Position numbers and translations under genes: made by a program. A stretch of 64,000 bases of DNA from Christensenella sp. UBA1214 (GTDB lineage: Bacteria > Bacillota > Clostridia > Christensenellales > CAG-138): NCBI GenBank assembly GCA_002309375.1, contig DBXK01000041.1:1-64000 (forward strand), written 5' to 3'. The notes beneath the pieces are model-generated. The model did no database searches and had not been told where the DNA came from. It saw nothing but the letters and a program-made list of their open reading frames with translations. Of the stretch, positions 1 to 9,457 are shown one piece after another (position 1 is the stretch's first letter; every line of letters starts with the position of its first letter).

Positions 1-28
1 CGATCGACTGATCATCTTCTCAAAACCG

Positions 29-56
29 CAGGGCTCCTTCGGGGGCCCTGTTTTTT
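29..56 (+). terminator. Intrinsic terminator of an upstream gene outside the window
   Basis: A 9-bp stem with one G-T pair (29-37 with 42-50) closes a TTCG tetraloop and is followed by six T. It must end a plus-strand gene whose body lies left of the window. Confidence 0.85.
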
Positions 57-70
57 GCGCGAAAAACACA

Positions 71-100
71 CTTACATCAAAGCGCGGGATATGGTATAAT
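71..100 (+). promoter_or_regulatory. Sigma-A promoter of the first dockerin metalloprotease
   Basis: A perfect TATAAT lies at 95-100 with CTTACA at 71-76 (4/6 match to TTGACA) and an 18-bp spacer. The predicted transcript gives a leader of about 65 nt before the ATG at 172. Confidence 0.7.
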
Positions 101-171
101 GGTCGGGCAGTGTTTCCGGACGGGCCCGCCGCGGCGGGGGAGACTTGTAAAAACAACAGGAGAAAGCATTG

Positions 172-2898
172 ATGAAAAAACTTCTCAGCCTTGCGCTTGC
201 ACTCATGATGGTCTTTTCCGCCGTACCCGCCTCGGGCGGCGAAACGACCGAAGAAACAAAGCTCATCAACACGGGCGTTCAGATCGACACCGATCCGGCC
301 GGCGGCTATGCCGGCGATTACGTCGTGATCTACAACCCATCCGCCAACACAACGACCGCTGCCTCCACAGGCTCGCTTGAGGGCTTGATCGAGACCAACG
401 TCAACGCAAGCATCCTTCCTTCGCGCGGCGAAGCCGCTGAGCCCGCGAATCCGGATCTTCCTTACATCATCGACGTCGATTACGAGGTCTCCCGGCGCAT
501 TCCCGACGCGCCCGCTCCCGAGAATACCGCGCTCAGGGCGAATTATCCCGTCGGCAGCACCCGGGACTTCAATATCTATAATTACAGCCCGACCGGCACG
601 AGCGATTCCGAAGTTCAGTTCAAGGTGCTCTATGTCGGCGAGCACTGCAGGATCTGGACCGTCACGAACGCCGATTATCATCCCCTCGACGGTATCGACA
701 GCTCCTACGCGCAGATCGCCGCGGAGCGCTTCGACGAGAAGTTCGCTCTCATGCAGGCTTCCTACGGCGATTTCAACGACGTCAACGGCGACGGCAAGGT
801 CAACCTGCTCTTCTACAACATCAACGACGGCTGGCAGCTCGGCCAGGGCTATGTCGCGGGCTATTTCTGGTCCGAGGACTTCGCCTACAACAGCCTCCCG
901 ATGATCCATATCGACACCTGGCCCGGCATCCGCTACACCAATTCTTCGGGCGTCACGGTCGACCATTTCGACGACTGCTTCGGCACGATCGTGCATGAGT
1001 TCCAGCACTGCATCAATTATTCCGAGACCGGCGGCATGAACGTCTGGCTCAACGAAGCGCTTTCCGGCTCCGCGGAGGAGCTTTGCTTCCCCGGCAGCGG
1101 CCTTTTCGAGAGGATCCCGAGCTGGCATGATTACAAGCTCTCCGAGCAGGAGCTCACGAATCCGCCGGTCGAATACGCTTATAATCCCGATTTCGATCTG
1201 CATAAGGGCGGCTCGCTGACAAGCTGGGATTCGAGCCAGCTCGATATCTTTGCAAGGTATGCGGAGGTCATGCTCTTCACGCAGTATCTCTATACGAAAA
1301 CCGGCAGCACTTCCGTCTATAAGCAGATCATCGAAGCAAACAGCGGCGATACCGTGCAGAATTCGCTGGACGCGCTGACCGCCGCAACGGGCATGACCCT
1401 TGAGGAGCTCTGGGGCGGCTTCTTCACGAGCATGATCGCGAACGATCCCGCCTCCGGTTACGGCTTCCTGATGAACGAGGGCTATGATCCCTCCGCCTAT
1501 TACGGCCTCGAAAGCCTCTATTCGCTGCTTTCGCCCGTCATTTACACGAGCACCGAAGCAGCCGGTATCTATGGCGGCGGCTTTATCACCGTTCGCCCCG
1601 TCAACGGCGTATTCAACCCGCCGGCGGACGCTTCACCGAGCCTCCGATACGTCGGCATAACGGTCGGCGAAGTTGCGCTCGAGGGCCTTGCGATCACTCC
1701 CGCCTCCGCGCAGCTGCTGCTCGATGAGACGGCGAAGCTCGTTGTGGAAAGGGACCCTCTCGGCGCGAACAATTACGAAATGGTCTGGACGAGCTCCGAT
1801 GAATCCGTCGCGTCCGTTTCCGGCAACAGGTTCGCCGCGACCGTTACGAGCCGGGCGCCCGGCACTGCCGTCATCACGGCGACCGCGACCGACAAGGAAT
1901 CCGGAACCGTCTATACCGCTTCGGCAACGATCACCGTTCTCAACGGATATCATTACACGAAGTACGTTCCGGTCGATATGATCGAAACCGGCGTCGAATA
2001 CCTGATCGGCGCGGAGAACGGCGGGGAAGTGTACGTTCTTATGAACTATAATCCGAATCCGCTCGGGACCTACGTTCAGATCCCGGAATACGTCAGCTAC
2101 AACGCCTGCTATTATTGCTACGGCATCCGGGCCGTCGTCGATGAAGAAGGCGCGGTCACGGATATCGACACATCCGTTTATCCCGACGCCGTAATGAAAA
2201 ACGCGGAATGGCTGTTCTATGATCAGGACGGGTATTACATCATCCGCTCCGCCTACAACCGCAATTATCATCTCCGCGTTTCCGCCTGGGCCAACAGCTA
2301 CGATCTCTATCCGCAGGACGGTTCGAGCTATTCCACCAACTGGCTCTGGGACGAGGCGGCGCACCAGCTGAAATACGATTATTCCAAGGGCACCCGCTAT
2401 GTGACCTTCGTTCCTTCAGCCGGCTCCTACACCAACCTTTTCAACGCGCCGAAGACCGAGGCCTCCGTTCAACTTTATAAGAAGGTGAGCGGCGTGCAAA
2501 TGAACGACGACGTCACCTATCATACCGTCACCTTCGTCGACTGGAACGGCGCCGTGCTCTCCGTTCAGCAGGTGGAGGAAGGGCACGCCGCGGCCGCTCC
2601 CGCCGACCCCGTTCGCCCGGGTTATACCTTTGTCGGCTGGGACGTCGATTTCTCGAACGTCACCTCCGATCTGACCGTCACCGCGCAGTATGAGGAAAAT
2701 ACTCCCGCGGGACTGATCGGCGACTGCGATCTGAACGGCGTTGTCAACGCGACCGATGCTCTGCTTGCGCTGCGCCATTCGATGAGCATCGAGCAGCTCA
2801 CCGGGCAGGGCCTTTTGAACGGCGACGTCAACGGCGACGGCTCCGTCAACGCGACCGACGCCGTGCTGATCATGCGCATCGCGCTCAGTATTTCATAA
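172..2898 (+). CDS. Secreted dockerin-bearing zinc metalloprotease (M30/hyicolysin-like), paralog 1
   Basis: A 908-residue secreted protein. An N-terminal signal peptide (MKKLL then a hydrophobic run) leads into a peptidase domain with H275-E276-F-Q-H279, the HExxH zinc site, and W292-L-N-E295, where E295 (or E302/E303) is the likely third zinc ligand; this pattern fits the M30 hyicolysin-like gluzincins. It is followed by a bacterial Ig-like (Big_2) domain at about 504-592, an unrecognised domain at about 593-780, an InlB/Flg_new repeat at about 781-842, and two dockerin calcium repeats (DLNGVVNATDALLALR and DVNGDGSVNATDAVLIMR) at about 850-908. ATG at 172 is chosen over the adjacent TTG at 169 because AGGAG (158-162) sits 9 bases upstream. 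It has its own promoter and terminator. Substrate unknown; the dockerin implies docking on a cohesin encoded elsewhere. Confidence 0.82.
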   Translation: MKKLLSLALALMMVFSAVPASGGETTEETKLINTGVQIDTDPAGGYAGDYVVIYNPSANTTTAASTGSLEGLIETNVNASILPSRGEAAEPANPDLPYIIDVDYEVSRRIPDAPAPENTALRANYPVGSTRDFNIYNYSPTGTSDSEVQFKVLYVGEHCRIWTVTNADYHPLDGIDSSYAQIAAERFDEKFALMQASYGDFNDVNGDGKVNLLFYNINDGWQLGQGYVAGYFWSEDFAYNSLPMIHIDTWPGIRYTNSSGVTVDHFDDCFGTIVHEFQHCINYSETGGMNVWLNEALSGSAEELCFPGSGLFERIPSWHDYKLSEQELTNPPVEYAYNPDFDLHKGGSLTSWDSSQLDIFARYAEVMLFTQYLYTKTGSTSVYKQIIEANSGDTVQNSLDALTAATGMTLEELWGGFFTSMIANDPASGYGFLMNEGYDPSAYYGLESLYSLLSPVIYTSTEAAGIYGGGFITVRPVNGVFNPPADASPSLRYVGITVGEVALEGLAITPASAQLLLDETAKLVVERDPLGANNYEMVWTSSDESVASVSGNRFAATVTSRAPGTAVITATATDKESGTVYTASATITVLNGYHYTKYVPVDMIETGVEYLIGAENGGEVYVLMNYNPNPLGTYVQIPEYVSYNACYYCYGIRAVVDEEGAVTDIDTSVYPDAVMKNAEWLFYDQDGYYIIRSAYNRNYHLRVSAWANSYDLYPQDGSSYSTNWLWDEAAHQLKYDYSKGTRYVTFVPSAGSYTNLFNAPKTEASVQLYKKVSGVQMNDDVTYHTVTFVDWNGAVLSVQQVEEGHAAAAPADPVRPGYTFVGWDVDFSNVTSDLTVTAQYEENTPAGLIGDCDLNGVVNATDALLALRHSMSIEQLTGQGLLNGDVNGDGSVNATDAVLIMRIALSIS

Positions 2899-2920
2899 CA
2901 GCGTCGAAACATAATATGAG

Positions 2921-2949
2921 GCGGGGCCGAGGGATCCGGCTCCGCTTTT
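2921..2949 (+). terminator. Intrinsic terminator after metalloprotease 1
   Basis: An 8-bp stem (2921-2928 with 2938-2945, one G-T pair) with a 9-base loop is followed by TTTT, 22 bases after the stop codon. Confidence 0.8.
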
Positions 2950-3015
2950 CGTTTATGAAAACACGGCGGAAATTATCTTATATATGATTTTGCTGTTTCG
3001 CAAGGGGACGGAATG

Positions 3016-3024
3016 TGATATAAT
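3016..3024 (+). promoter_or_regulatory. Extended -10 promoter of metalloprotease 2
   Basis: TGATATAAT is a perfect extended -10 element (TGn plus TATAAT at 3019-3024). No good -35 is visible 17 bp upstream, as expected when TGn compensates. Confidence 0.65.
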
Positions 3025-3080
3025 TTAAAAGCTATATGCAGACGGAAGCCCGCTTCCGAATGAAAACCAAGGAGTCCAAA

Positions 3081-5534
3081 ATGAAAAAACTGCTCTGCGC
3101 TCTTCTTGCCCTCGTGCTGGCGCTCTCCGTGCTTCCCGCGGTGAGCCTTGCCGAAACCGTGCGTGAAACCGCCGGGGATGGAACGAAGCTCATCAACAAC
3201 AGCGTCGATATCGACGACGACGGCAGCGACGGCTATTCCGGCGATTACGTCGTGATCTACAACCCCTCCACGAGCTACAGCGGCTCCGCGAGCACCGGCA
3301 ACATGACCGGCCTCATCGAGACCGAGGTCGGCGAAAGCTTCTCCGCGCCGAAGGCGGCGGAGTCCCCGGACCGCGCGTATAAGATCGACATCGATCCCGA
3401 GATGGCGGAGGAAGCCAAGGCCGCCGGTATCTGCAAACCGGAAAAGGACGGAGCAAACGCGGCGAGCCTTTCCTTCAACGTCGGCGACACGCATACCTTC
3501 GAGCTGAACGGGACCTACTGCCCGCTTTCCTCGACGAGCGTGCAGTTCAAGGTGCTCGCGAAGGGCGACCACTGCTATATCTGGACGCCGACCTCTACTC
3601 AATCGAACGTCTGGCCCCTCGATTCGATCGACCCGACCTTCGCGGATATCTGCGCGGCGGAATTCGATTCGAAGTTCGATCTGATGCAGTCCTCCTTCGG
3701 CAACCACTCGAACGGTAGCCAGGGCGACGGCAGGCTGAACATCCTCTATTATAATATCGACGACGGCTGGCAGCCCGGCGAAGGTTACGTCGCGGGCTTC
3801 TTCTCCGCAAGCGACCTTTACAGCAACAATATGCCGATCCTCAATATCGACACTTACCCCGGCGTTTACTATACCCGCCCGAACGGGGAGGTCGTCATCC
3901 GCATCGAGGACACCTTCAACACGATGGTGCATGAATATCAGCACCTCATCAACTATTCCGAGTGCGGCTATGCCGACACCTGGGTCAACGAGATGATGAG
4001 CGCCGCGGCGGAGGAGATCTGCTACCCGGGTTCGAGCATCGCGCCCCGCATCCAGAGCTGGCTGAACTACCGCTTCTCCGATAACGACGATTGGCTCAAC
4101 CCGCCCGCCGAGCATGAATACGTTTCCTCCTGGGAGCTCCATAACGGCTATTCGATGTACGATTGGAGCAACTACCTTGCGATGAACGACAGGCTTGCGC
4201 TCTATGCCCAGGTATCATTCTTCGCGCAGTACATCTTCACGCAGTACGGCAACCCGACCTACCGCCAGCTCCTCGAAAGGATGGCCGCCGGCAGCGAGTT
4301 CCCCGCAGCGTTCCAGAGCGTGACGGGGCAGAGCGCTTCCGAATTCGTCCAGAATTTCCGCATCGCGCTGACCGCGAACTCATCGCCCGAGGATTACGAC
4401 GGCATCTACGGCTTCGTGCCGCAGGAGGGCTACGATCCCGCGGAGTATCACGACGTTCCGAACCTCTATAACCTCCTCGCCCCGGTCGTATTCACCGGCT
4501 CGAGCTGCTCCATCAAGGGCGGCGGCGCGATCACCGTCAAGCCCGTGGACGGCGTGTACTTCCCGCCCTCCGGCGCGAGCAGCAGCCTCCGCTATTTCGG
4601 CGTCACTGTCAATACCGAGCCGCCGGAGCCCGTTGCGCTGACCGGCATCAGCCTCAACCCGACGCAGGGTCAGATCTATGTCGCCACGACGCTGAATCTC
4701 TCCGCGCTCCGCGAGCCGACCAACGCGAATAACTATGAGCTCACCTGGACCAGCTCCAACCCCTCCGTTGCGAGCGTTCAGGGCAACAACAAAAAGGCCG
4801 TCGTCACTGGCGTTTCCCAGGGCAGCGCGACCATCACCTGCCGCGCGCACGACCTCATCAACGATCAGTATTACACGGCGACCGCGACCGTCCGCGTGCT
4901 CGGCGTTCCGACCCTCGAGGATGCGCTGAACGTTGAAAACGGCACGCTGACCTTCGACAACACCGCAAGCGAATATCCCTGGGTCGTCGATCTTTCGAGT
5001 ACCTCGCCGCGCCTTGCCGCGAAGAGCACGAACGAGGGTGTAAGCTCCTCCCGCTCGAGCTTCTCGCTGACCGTCCACATGAACGCGGGCGACACGATGA
5101 GCTTCGATTGGAAGGTCAGCAGCGAATCGAATTACGATATCCTGAAGTTCTTCGTCAACAGCAGCGAGCGCGAGCATATCAGCGGCAGCGTCGACTGGAA
5201 CACGATCACCTACACCGCGCCTTCGAACGGCACCTACACCTTCAGCTGGGAATACTACAAGGATTACAGCGTCAACTCCGGCAGCGACTGCGGTTGGGTC
5301 GACAATATCTACGTTCCCGGTTACGTCGGCGAGGAGCCCTCGTATATCCCCGGTGATATCGACCAAAACGGCACGGTCAACATCACGGACGCCGTGCTTG
5401 CGCTCCGCCATGCGATGGGCATCATCACCCTCGACGAGCTGGAGCAGCAGATCGGCGATATGGATGAAAACGGTTCCGTTTCCGTCACCGACGCGCTGAC
5501 CATCATGCGCATCGCGATGGGCCTGATCTCCTGA
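3081..5534 (+). CDS. Secreted dockerin-bearing zinc metalloprotease (M30-like), paralog 2
   Basis: An 817-residue paralog of the preceding gene. After the signal peptide (MKKLLCALLALVLALS), the peptidase domain carries H284-E-Y-Q-H288 and W301-V-N-E304, with the same 16-residue spacing from the second His to Glu as in paralog 1. A Big_2 domain follows at about 518-606. The next module, about 609-746, is a beta-rich domain with a W..F.W pattern and 'CGWVDNIYVPG', similar to the choice-of-anchor J/cleaved-adhesin modules of the large repeat protein at 51279. Two dockerin repeats close the protein at about 756-817 (DQNGTVNITDAVLALR; DENGSVSVTDALTIMR). ATG at 3081 is used because AAGGAG (3069-3074) lies 6 bases upstream; an upstream in-frame ATG lacks such a site. 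It lacks the InlB repeat of paralog 1, so the tail is a swapped module. Confidence 0.82.
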   Translation: MKKLLCALLALVLALSVLPAVSLAETVRETAGDGTKLINNSVDIDDDGSDGYSGDYVVIYNPSTSYSGSASTGNMTGLIETEVGESFSAPKAAESPDRAYKIDIDPEMAEEAKAAGICKPEKDGANAASLSFNVGDTHTFELNGTYCPLSSTSVQFKVLAKGDHCYIWTPTSTQSNVWPLDSIDPTFADICAAEFDSKFDLMQSSFGNHSNGSQGDGRLNILYYNIDDGWQPGEGYVAGFFSASDLYSNNMPILNIDTYPGVYYTRPNGEVVIRIEDTFNTMVHEYQHLINYSECGYADTWVNEMMSAAAEEICYPGSSIAPRIQSWLNYRFSDNDDWLNPPAEHEYVSSWELHNGYSMYDWSNYLAMNDRLALYAQVSFFAQYIFTQYGNPTYRQLLERMAAGSEFPAAFQSVTGQSASEFVQNFRIALTANSSPEDYDGIYGFVPQEGYDPAEYHDVPNLYNLLAPVVFTGSSCSIKGGGAITVKPVDGVYFPPSGASSSLRYFGVTVNTEPPEPVALTGISLNPTQGQIYVATTLNLSALREPTNANNYELTWTSSNPSVASVQGNNKKAVVTGVSQGSATITCRAHDLINDQYYTATATVRVLGVPTLEDALNVENGTLTFDNTASEYPWVVDLSSTSPRLAAKSTNEGVSSSRSSFSLTVHMNAGDTMSFDWKVSSESNYDILKFFVNSSEREHISGSVDWNTITYTAPSNGTYTFSWEYYKDYSVNSGSDCGWVDNIYVPGYVGEEPSYIPGDIDQNGTVNITDAVLALRHAMGIITLDELEQQIGDMDENGSVSVTDALTIMRIAMGLIS

Positions 5535-5551
5535 TGCGATTAAGCATTGAA

Positions 5552-5576
5552 GCCCGCATACCGCCTGCGGGCTTTT
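5552..5576 (+). terminator. Intrinsic terminator after metalloprotease 2
   Basis: A perfect 7-bp GC stem (5552-5558 with 5566-5572) is followed by TTTT. Confidence 0.8.
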
Positions 5577-5636
5577 CTTATTCCCGGATACATATAAAAT
5601 ATATAATTATCCGGCGCAGACCTGCGGGTATATGTA

Positions 5637-5645
5637 TGCTATAAT
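5637..5645 (+). promoter_or_regulatory. Extended -10 promoter of metalloprotease 3
   Basis: TGCTATAAT (TATAAT at 5640-5645) lies 73 bases before the ATG; there is no clear -35. Confidence 0.65.
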
Positions 5646-5717
5646 AAAAAGACAGGGGACGGAGGAGCCGTCCCCGCCGGAACAACGGATTTTCCCGAAC
5701 AGGAAGGAGAAACTGCA

Positions 5718-7715
5718 ATGAAGAAACTGCTTTGCGCACTGCTCGCGCTTGCCCTTGTGCTGACCGCATTCCCCGCGGCGCTCGGCGCGAAAACGGATAT
5801 CGCTCCGAAGCAGGTCGCTTCGGATATCGTGATCGATACCGACGGCAGCGACGGCTACAGCGGCGATTACGTCGTGATCTATAACCCCGCAACGAGCGAA
5901 AGCGACTCGAAGAGCACCGGCAATATGACCGGCCTCATCGAAACCGAGGTCGGGACCGCCGCGCACCGCCCGGAGGCTTCTTCGGAAGCGCTGTACCGCA
6001 TCGACGTCGACGGCGAGCTTGCCGAAAAAGCGCGGGAAGCGGGTGTCACGAAAGCGCCGCACGAGAACCCCGGAACGCAGGATTCCTATAACGTCGGCGA
6101 TACACATACCTTCATGATCCTCAACTATTCGCCGGACGGCATGATGATGGAGTTCAAGGTGCTTGCGAAGGGCGAGCACTGCTATATCTGGACGCCGACC
6201 TCCACCGCCGCGAACGTTTATCCGCTCGATTCGATCAACCCGGATTTCGCGCAGATGGCGGCGGATGAGTTCGATTCGAAGTTCGACCTCATGCAGTCTT
6301 CCTTCGGCGACCACAGCAACGGCACCTCCGGCGACGGGCGGCTCAACATGCTCTATTACAATATCGACGACGGCTGGGAACCCGGCCAGGGCTATATCGG
6401 CGGCTATTTCTACGCGCTGGATCTTTACCTGAACGGCATGCCGATCCTCAATATCGATACCTACCCCGGCGTGCATTACGTCAATCCGCAGGGCGAAGTC
6501 CTGGACGATATCTCAAGGACCTACGGCACGATGGTGCATGAATATCAGCACCTCATCAACTTCTCCCAGGTCGGCGTGGCCGATACATGGGTCAACGAGA
6601 TGATGAGCGCCGGCGCGGAGGAGATCTGCTATCCCGGCTCGAGCGTTGTCAGCAGGATCCAGAGCTGGACCGATCATTATTACAGTGAGAACAACGATTG
6701 GGCAAACCCGCCTGCGGAATTCCCGTACGTTTCGAATTTCGAGCTCCACAACGGTTTTTCGCTCTATTCCTGGAATAACGATCTGCCGATCGACGATCTG
6801 CTCGTTCTCTACGCCCAGGTCTCGCTTTTCGCGCAGTATATCTTTACGCAGTACGGCAACACGACCTTCCACGGCATCATGGACGAGCTCGCCGCCGGGC
6901 GGAACTTCGTGCAGGGCTTCCAGAACATAACGGGGCAGAGCACGGCTGAGTTCGCCGCGAATTTCCGCGTCGCGCTGACGGCGAACACCTCGCCGGACGT
7001 CCTCGGCGGCGTCTACGGCTTCCGCCCGCAGGAGGGCTACGATCCCGCGCAGTATCATGACGTCCGCAATCCCTACGATCTGCTCGGTCCGGTCGTCTTC
7101 ACCGGCAGCCAGTGCGCGATCAAGGGCGGCGGCGCGATCTGCGTGAAGCCCGTCGGCGGCGTCTATAACCCGCCCTCCGGTGCGGCGAGCGGTCTCCGCT
7201 ATTACGGCATTACCCGCACTGTGACGGAGCCCGAGCCCGTGCCGCTGACCGGAGTCGATACCGATATCCATGAAGCGGAGCTGCGCGTCGGCGAAACGCT
7301 CGATCTGACAGCGATCCCGATCCCCGGCGATGCGAGCGACTATACCATTACATGGATCTGCTCCGACGGAAGCGTCGCTGCGCTCGAAGCGAACGGCGAA
7401 AGGGCGACAGTGACGGCGCTTTCCCCGGGCACGGCGGTCATCACCGTCCGCGCGACGGACGAGGTGCTGCATCCCGATATGTTCTTCACCGCCGAATGCG
7501 TGATCACCGTCATTGAGGAGCAGAGTTTCCTGCCAGGCGATATCGACCAAAACGGAACCGTCAACGTGACGGACGCGGTGCTCGCGCTCAGGCATTCGAT
7601 GGGCATTATAACGCTCGACGAGCTGCAGCAGCGGATCGGCGATATGGACGGGAACGGCGTCGTGAACGTCACCGACGCGCTGACGATCATGCGCATCGCG
7701 ATGGGGATCATGTGA
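5718..7715 (+). CDS. Secreted dockerin-bearing zinc metalloprotease (M30-like), paralog 3
   Basis: A 665-residue protein and the shortest of the three tandem paralogs. It has a signal peptide (MKKLLCALLALALVLT), a peptidase domain with H274-E-Y-Q-H278 and W291-V-N-E294, one Big_2 domain at about 507-602, and a dockerin at about 605-665 (DQNGTVNVTDAVLALR; DGNGVVNVTDALTIMR). The extra module seen between Big_2 and dockerin in the two sister genes is absent. AAGGAG (5704-5709) sits 8 bases before the ATG. The N-terminal propeptide region shares the 'DGSDGYSGDYVVIYNP' motif with paralog 2, which supports recent tandem duplication. Probable role: extracellular proteolysis; the M30 assignment rests on motif spacing, not on a profile search. 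Confidence 0.82.
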   Translation: MKKLLCALLALALVLTAFPAALGAKTDIAPKQVASDIVIDTDGSDGYSGDYVVIYNPATSESDSKSTGNMTGLIETEVGTAAHRPEASSEALYRIDVDGELAEKAREAGVTKAPHENPGTQDSYNVGDTHTFMILNYSPDGMMMEFKVLAKGEHCYIWTPTSTAANVYPLDSINPDFAQMAADEFDSKFDLMQSSFGDHSNGTSGDGRLNMLYYNIDDGWEPGQGYIGGYFYALDLYLNGMPILNIDTYPGVHYVNPQGEVLDDISRTYGTMVHEYQHLINFSQVGVADTWVNEMMSAGAEEICYPGSSVVSRIQSWTDHYYSENNDWANPPAEFPYVSNFELHNGFSLYSWNNDLPIDDLLVLYAQVSLFAQYIFTQYGNTTFHGIMDELAAGRNFVQGFQNITGQSTAEFAANFRVALTANTSPDVLGGVYGFRPQEGYDPAQYHDVRNPYDLLGPVVFTGSQCAIKGGGAICVKPVGGVYNPPSGAASGLRYYGITRTVTEPEPVPLTGVDTDIHEAELRVGETLDLTAIPIPGDASDYTITWICSDGSVAALEANGERATVTALSPGTAVITVRATDEVLHPDMFFTAECVITVIEEQSFLPGDIDQNGTVNVTDAVLALRHSMGIITLDELQQRIGDMDGNGVVNVTDALTIMRIAMGIM

Positions 7716-7726
7716 TCGAACATTCA

Positions 7727-7760
7727 AAAGGAGCTGCCGCCGGGCAGCTCCTTTCCTTTT
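7727..7760 (+). terminator. Intrinsic terminator after metalloprotease 3
   Basis: A perfect 11-bp stem (7727-7737 with 7744-7754) with a 6-base loop is followed by a C/T-rich tail ending TTTT. Confidence 0.85.
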
Positions 7761-7771
7761 CACGAAAAACG

Positions 7772-7801
7772 TAAAAGCGGCGGGGCTTTTCGCTCCGCCG
7801 C
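7772..7801 (-). terminator. Intrinsic terminator of pckA
   Basis: Read on the minus strand, a 10-bp GC stem (7792-7801 with 7777-7786) is followed by TTTTAC. It faces the terminator of the convergent protease gene. Confidence 0.8.
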
Positions 7802-7818
7802 TTCGCTTTGCTTAAATC

Positions 7819-9393
7819 TTATTTCGCCTTCGGGCCGGCGTTGATGATGGCTTCGGGCATGTTGGTGTACTTGCTGAAGTTCTTCACGAACATATTCGCA
7901 AGCTCCTGCGCCGCCTTGTCGTAGGCCTCCTTGTCGGCCCACATCTCGCGGGGGTTCAGCACCTCGGAGGGGACTTCGGGGCAGGTCTTCGGCACCCAGA
8001 CGTTGAAGATCGGGTGGAGCTCATACTCAACGTCGTTGAGCGCGCCGGTGAGGGCCGCGGTGACCATCGCGCGGGTGTACTTGATCTTCATGCGGCTGCC
8101 GACGCCGTAGGGGCCGCCGGACCAGCCGGTGTTGATCAGGAACGCGTTCGCGTTGTGCTCATCCATGCGCTTGCCGAGCATTTCCGCATATTCGGAAGGA
8201 TGACGGATGAAGAACGGCGCGCCGAAGAGGGTGGAGAAGGTCGCCTGGGGCTCCTTGACGCCGCGCTCGGTGCCCGCGAGCTTCGCGGTGTAGCCGGTCA
8301 CGAAATGATACATCGCCATGTTCTTGTCGAGCTTCGCGATCGGGGGCAGAACGCCGAATGCGTCCGCGGTGAGGAAGACGACGGTCTTCGGATGGCCGCC
8401 CATGCCGGGGATGACGCAGTTCGGGATGTATTCGACCGGGTACGCAACGCGTGTGTTCTCGGTGATGGAATTGTCGTTATAGTCGAGCACGCGGGTCTCG
8501 TCATCCATGATGACGTTCTCGACGAGGGCGCCGAACTTGATCGCGTCCCAGATCTGGGGCTCGTTCTCGTGGGAGAGGTTGATGCACTTCGCATAGCAGC
8601 CGCCTTCGAAATTGAAAACGCCGCTGCCGGACCAGCCGTGTTCGTCGTCGCCGATCAGCATGCGCTTCGGGTCGGCGGAAAGGGTGGTCTTGCCGGTGCC
8701 GGAAAGGCCGAAGAACAGCGCGGTATCGCCGTCGTGACCCATGTTGGCGGAGCAGTGCATCGGGAATACGCCGCGCTCGGGCATGAGGAAGTTCATGACG
8801 GAGAACATGCCCTTCTTGATCTCGCCGGAATACATCGAGCAGGCGATGGTGACGCGGTTATACTGGAAATCGAGGATGATCGCCGCTTCGGAGTTGGTGC
8901 CGTCGCGCTCGGGGACGCACTTGAAGCCGGGGCAGCAGAGCACGGTGAACTCGGGCTTGAAGCCTTCGAGCTGCTCCTTGCTCGGGCGGACGAACGCCTG
9001 GGTCGCAAACAGAGCGGAAGCGGCGTTCTCGCAGATCACGCGGATGGGGAGGCAGTAGTCCGTGTCGGCGCCGACGTAGCAATCGACGATGAACGCCTCG
9101 CGGTTCTGCATATAGGCGCACATCTTGCCGTAGATGGCGTCCGCCTTTGCCCGCTCGATGGGCATATTGATCTTGCCCCAGTCGACCTTGTTATGGATGT
9201 TCGGGGTGTCGACGATGAAACGGTCGTTAGGGGACCTGCCGGTGTATTTGCCGGTGTTGATGACCAGCGCGCCGGTGTTCGCAAGCTTGCCTTCGCCGCG
9301 TGCGAGCGCCCTTTCGGTCAGCTCGGCGGGGGAGAGGTTGCGGTGGATCGCCTTCGGGTCGATGATGCCCATGGCTTCGAGATACGCTTTCAT
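7819..9393 (-). CDS. pckA: Phosphoenolpyruvate carboxykinase (ATP)
   Basis: A 524-residue cytoplasmic enzyme interconverting oxaloacetate plus ATP with phosphoenolpyruvate, CO2 and ADP; in anaerobes it often runs toward oxaloacetate to conserve energy. The length matches the ATP-dependent family. Visible motifs are the kinase-1a P-loop G229-L-S-G-T-G-K-T236, the following metal-binding segment 'GDDEHGWS', 'NTGWSGGPYG' with the guanidinium-interacting region, and 'YTGRSPNDRF' near the N-terminus. The start is the ATG at 9393, preceded by AAAGGAG on the minus strand; the open frame continues upstream without a better site. It lies 64 bases behind degV on the same strand with no clear terminator between, so the two may be co-transcribed. 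Confidence 0.97.
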   Translation of the reverse strand: MKAYLEAMGIIDPKAIHRNLSPAELTERALARGEGKLANTGALVINTGKYTGRSPNDRFIVDTPNIHNKVDWGKINMPIERAKADAIYGKMCAYMQNREAFIVDCYVGADTDYCLPIRVICENAASALFATQAFVRPSKEQLEGFKPEFTVLCCPGFKCVPERDGTNSEAAIILDFQYNRVTIACSMYSGEIKKGMFSVMNFLMPERGVFPMHCSANMGHDGDTALFFGLSGTGKTTLSADPKRMLIGDDEHGWSGSGVFNFEGGCYAKCINLSHENEPQIWDAIKFGALVENVIMDDETRVLDYNDNSITENTRVAYPVEYIPNCVIPGMGGHPKTVVFLTADAFGVLPPIAKLDKNMAMYHFVTGYTAKLAGTERGVKEPQATFSTLFGAPFFIRHPSEYAEMLGKRMDEHNANAFLINTGWSGGPYGVGSRMKIKYTRAMVTAALTGALNDVEYELHPIFNVWVPKTCPEVPSEVLNPREMWADKEAYDKAAQELANMFVKNFSKYTNMPEAIINAGPKAK

Positions 9394-9457
9394 TCTGTAT
9401 GCTCCTTTCGGCATTTCCAATGATATTTTGTGCGTGGGTTTCGCTTTTTGCGCTTTT

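Noticed and set aside
2973..4142. A 389-codon open frame on the minus strand
   Set aside because: It is antisense to the second metalloprotease, whose signal peptide, HExxH and dockerin are unmistakable. Long antisense frames are common in GC-rich genes.
8014..9423. A 469-codon open frame on the plus strand
   Set aside because: It is the shadow of pckA; its text is rich in Arg/Gly/Ala/Asp without motifs or a ribosome site.
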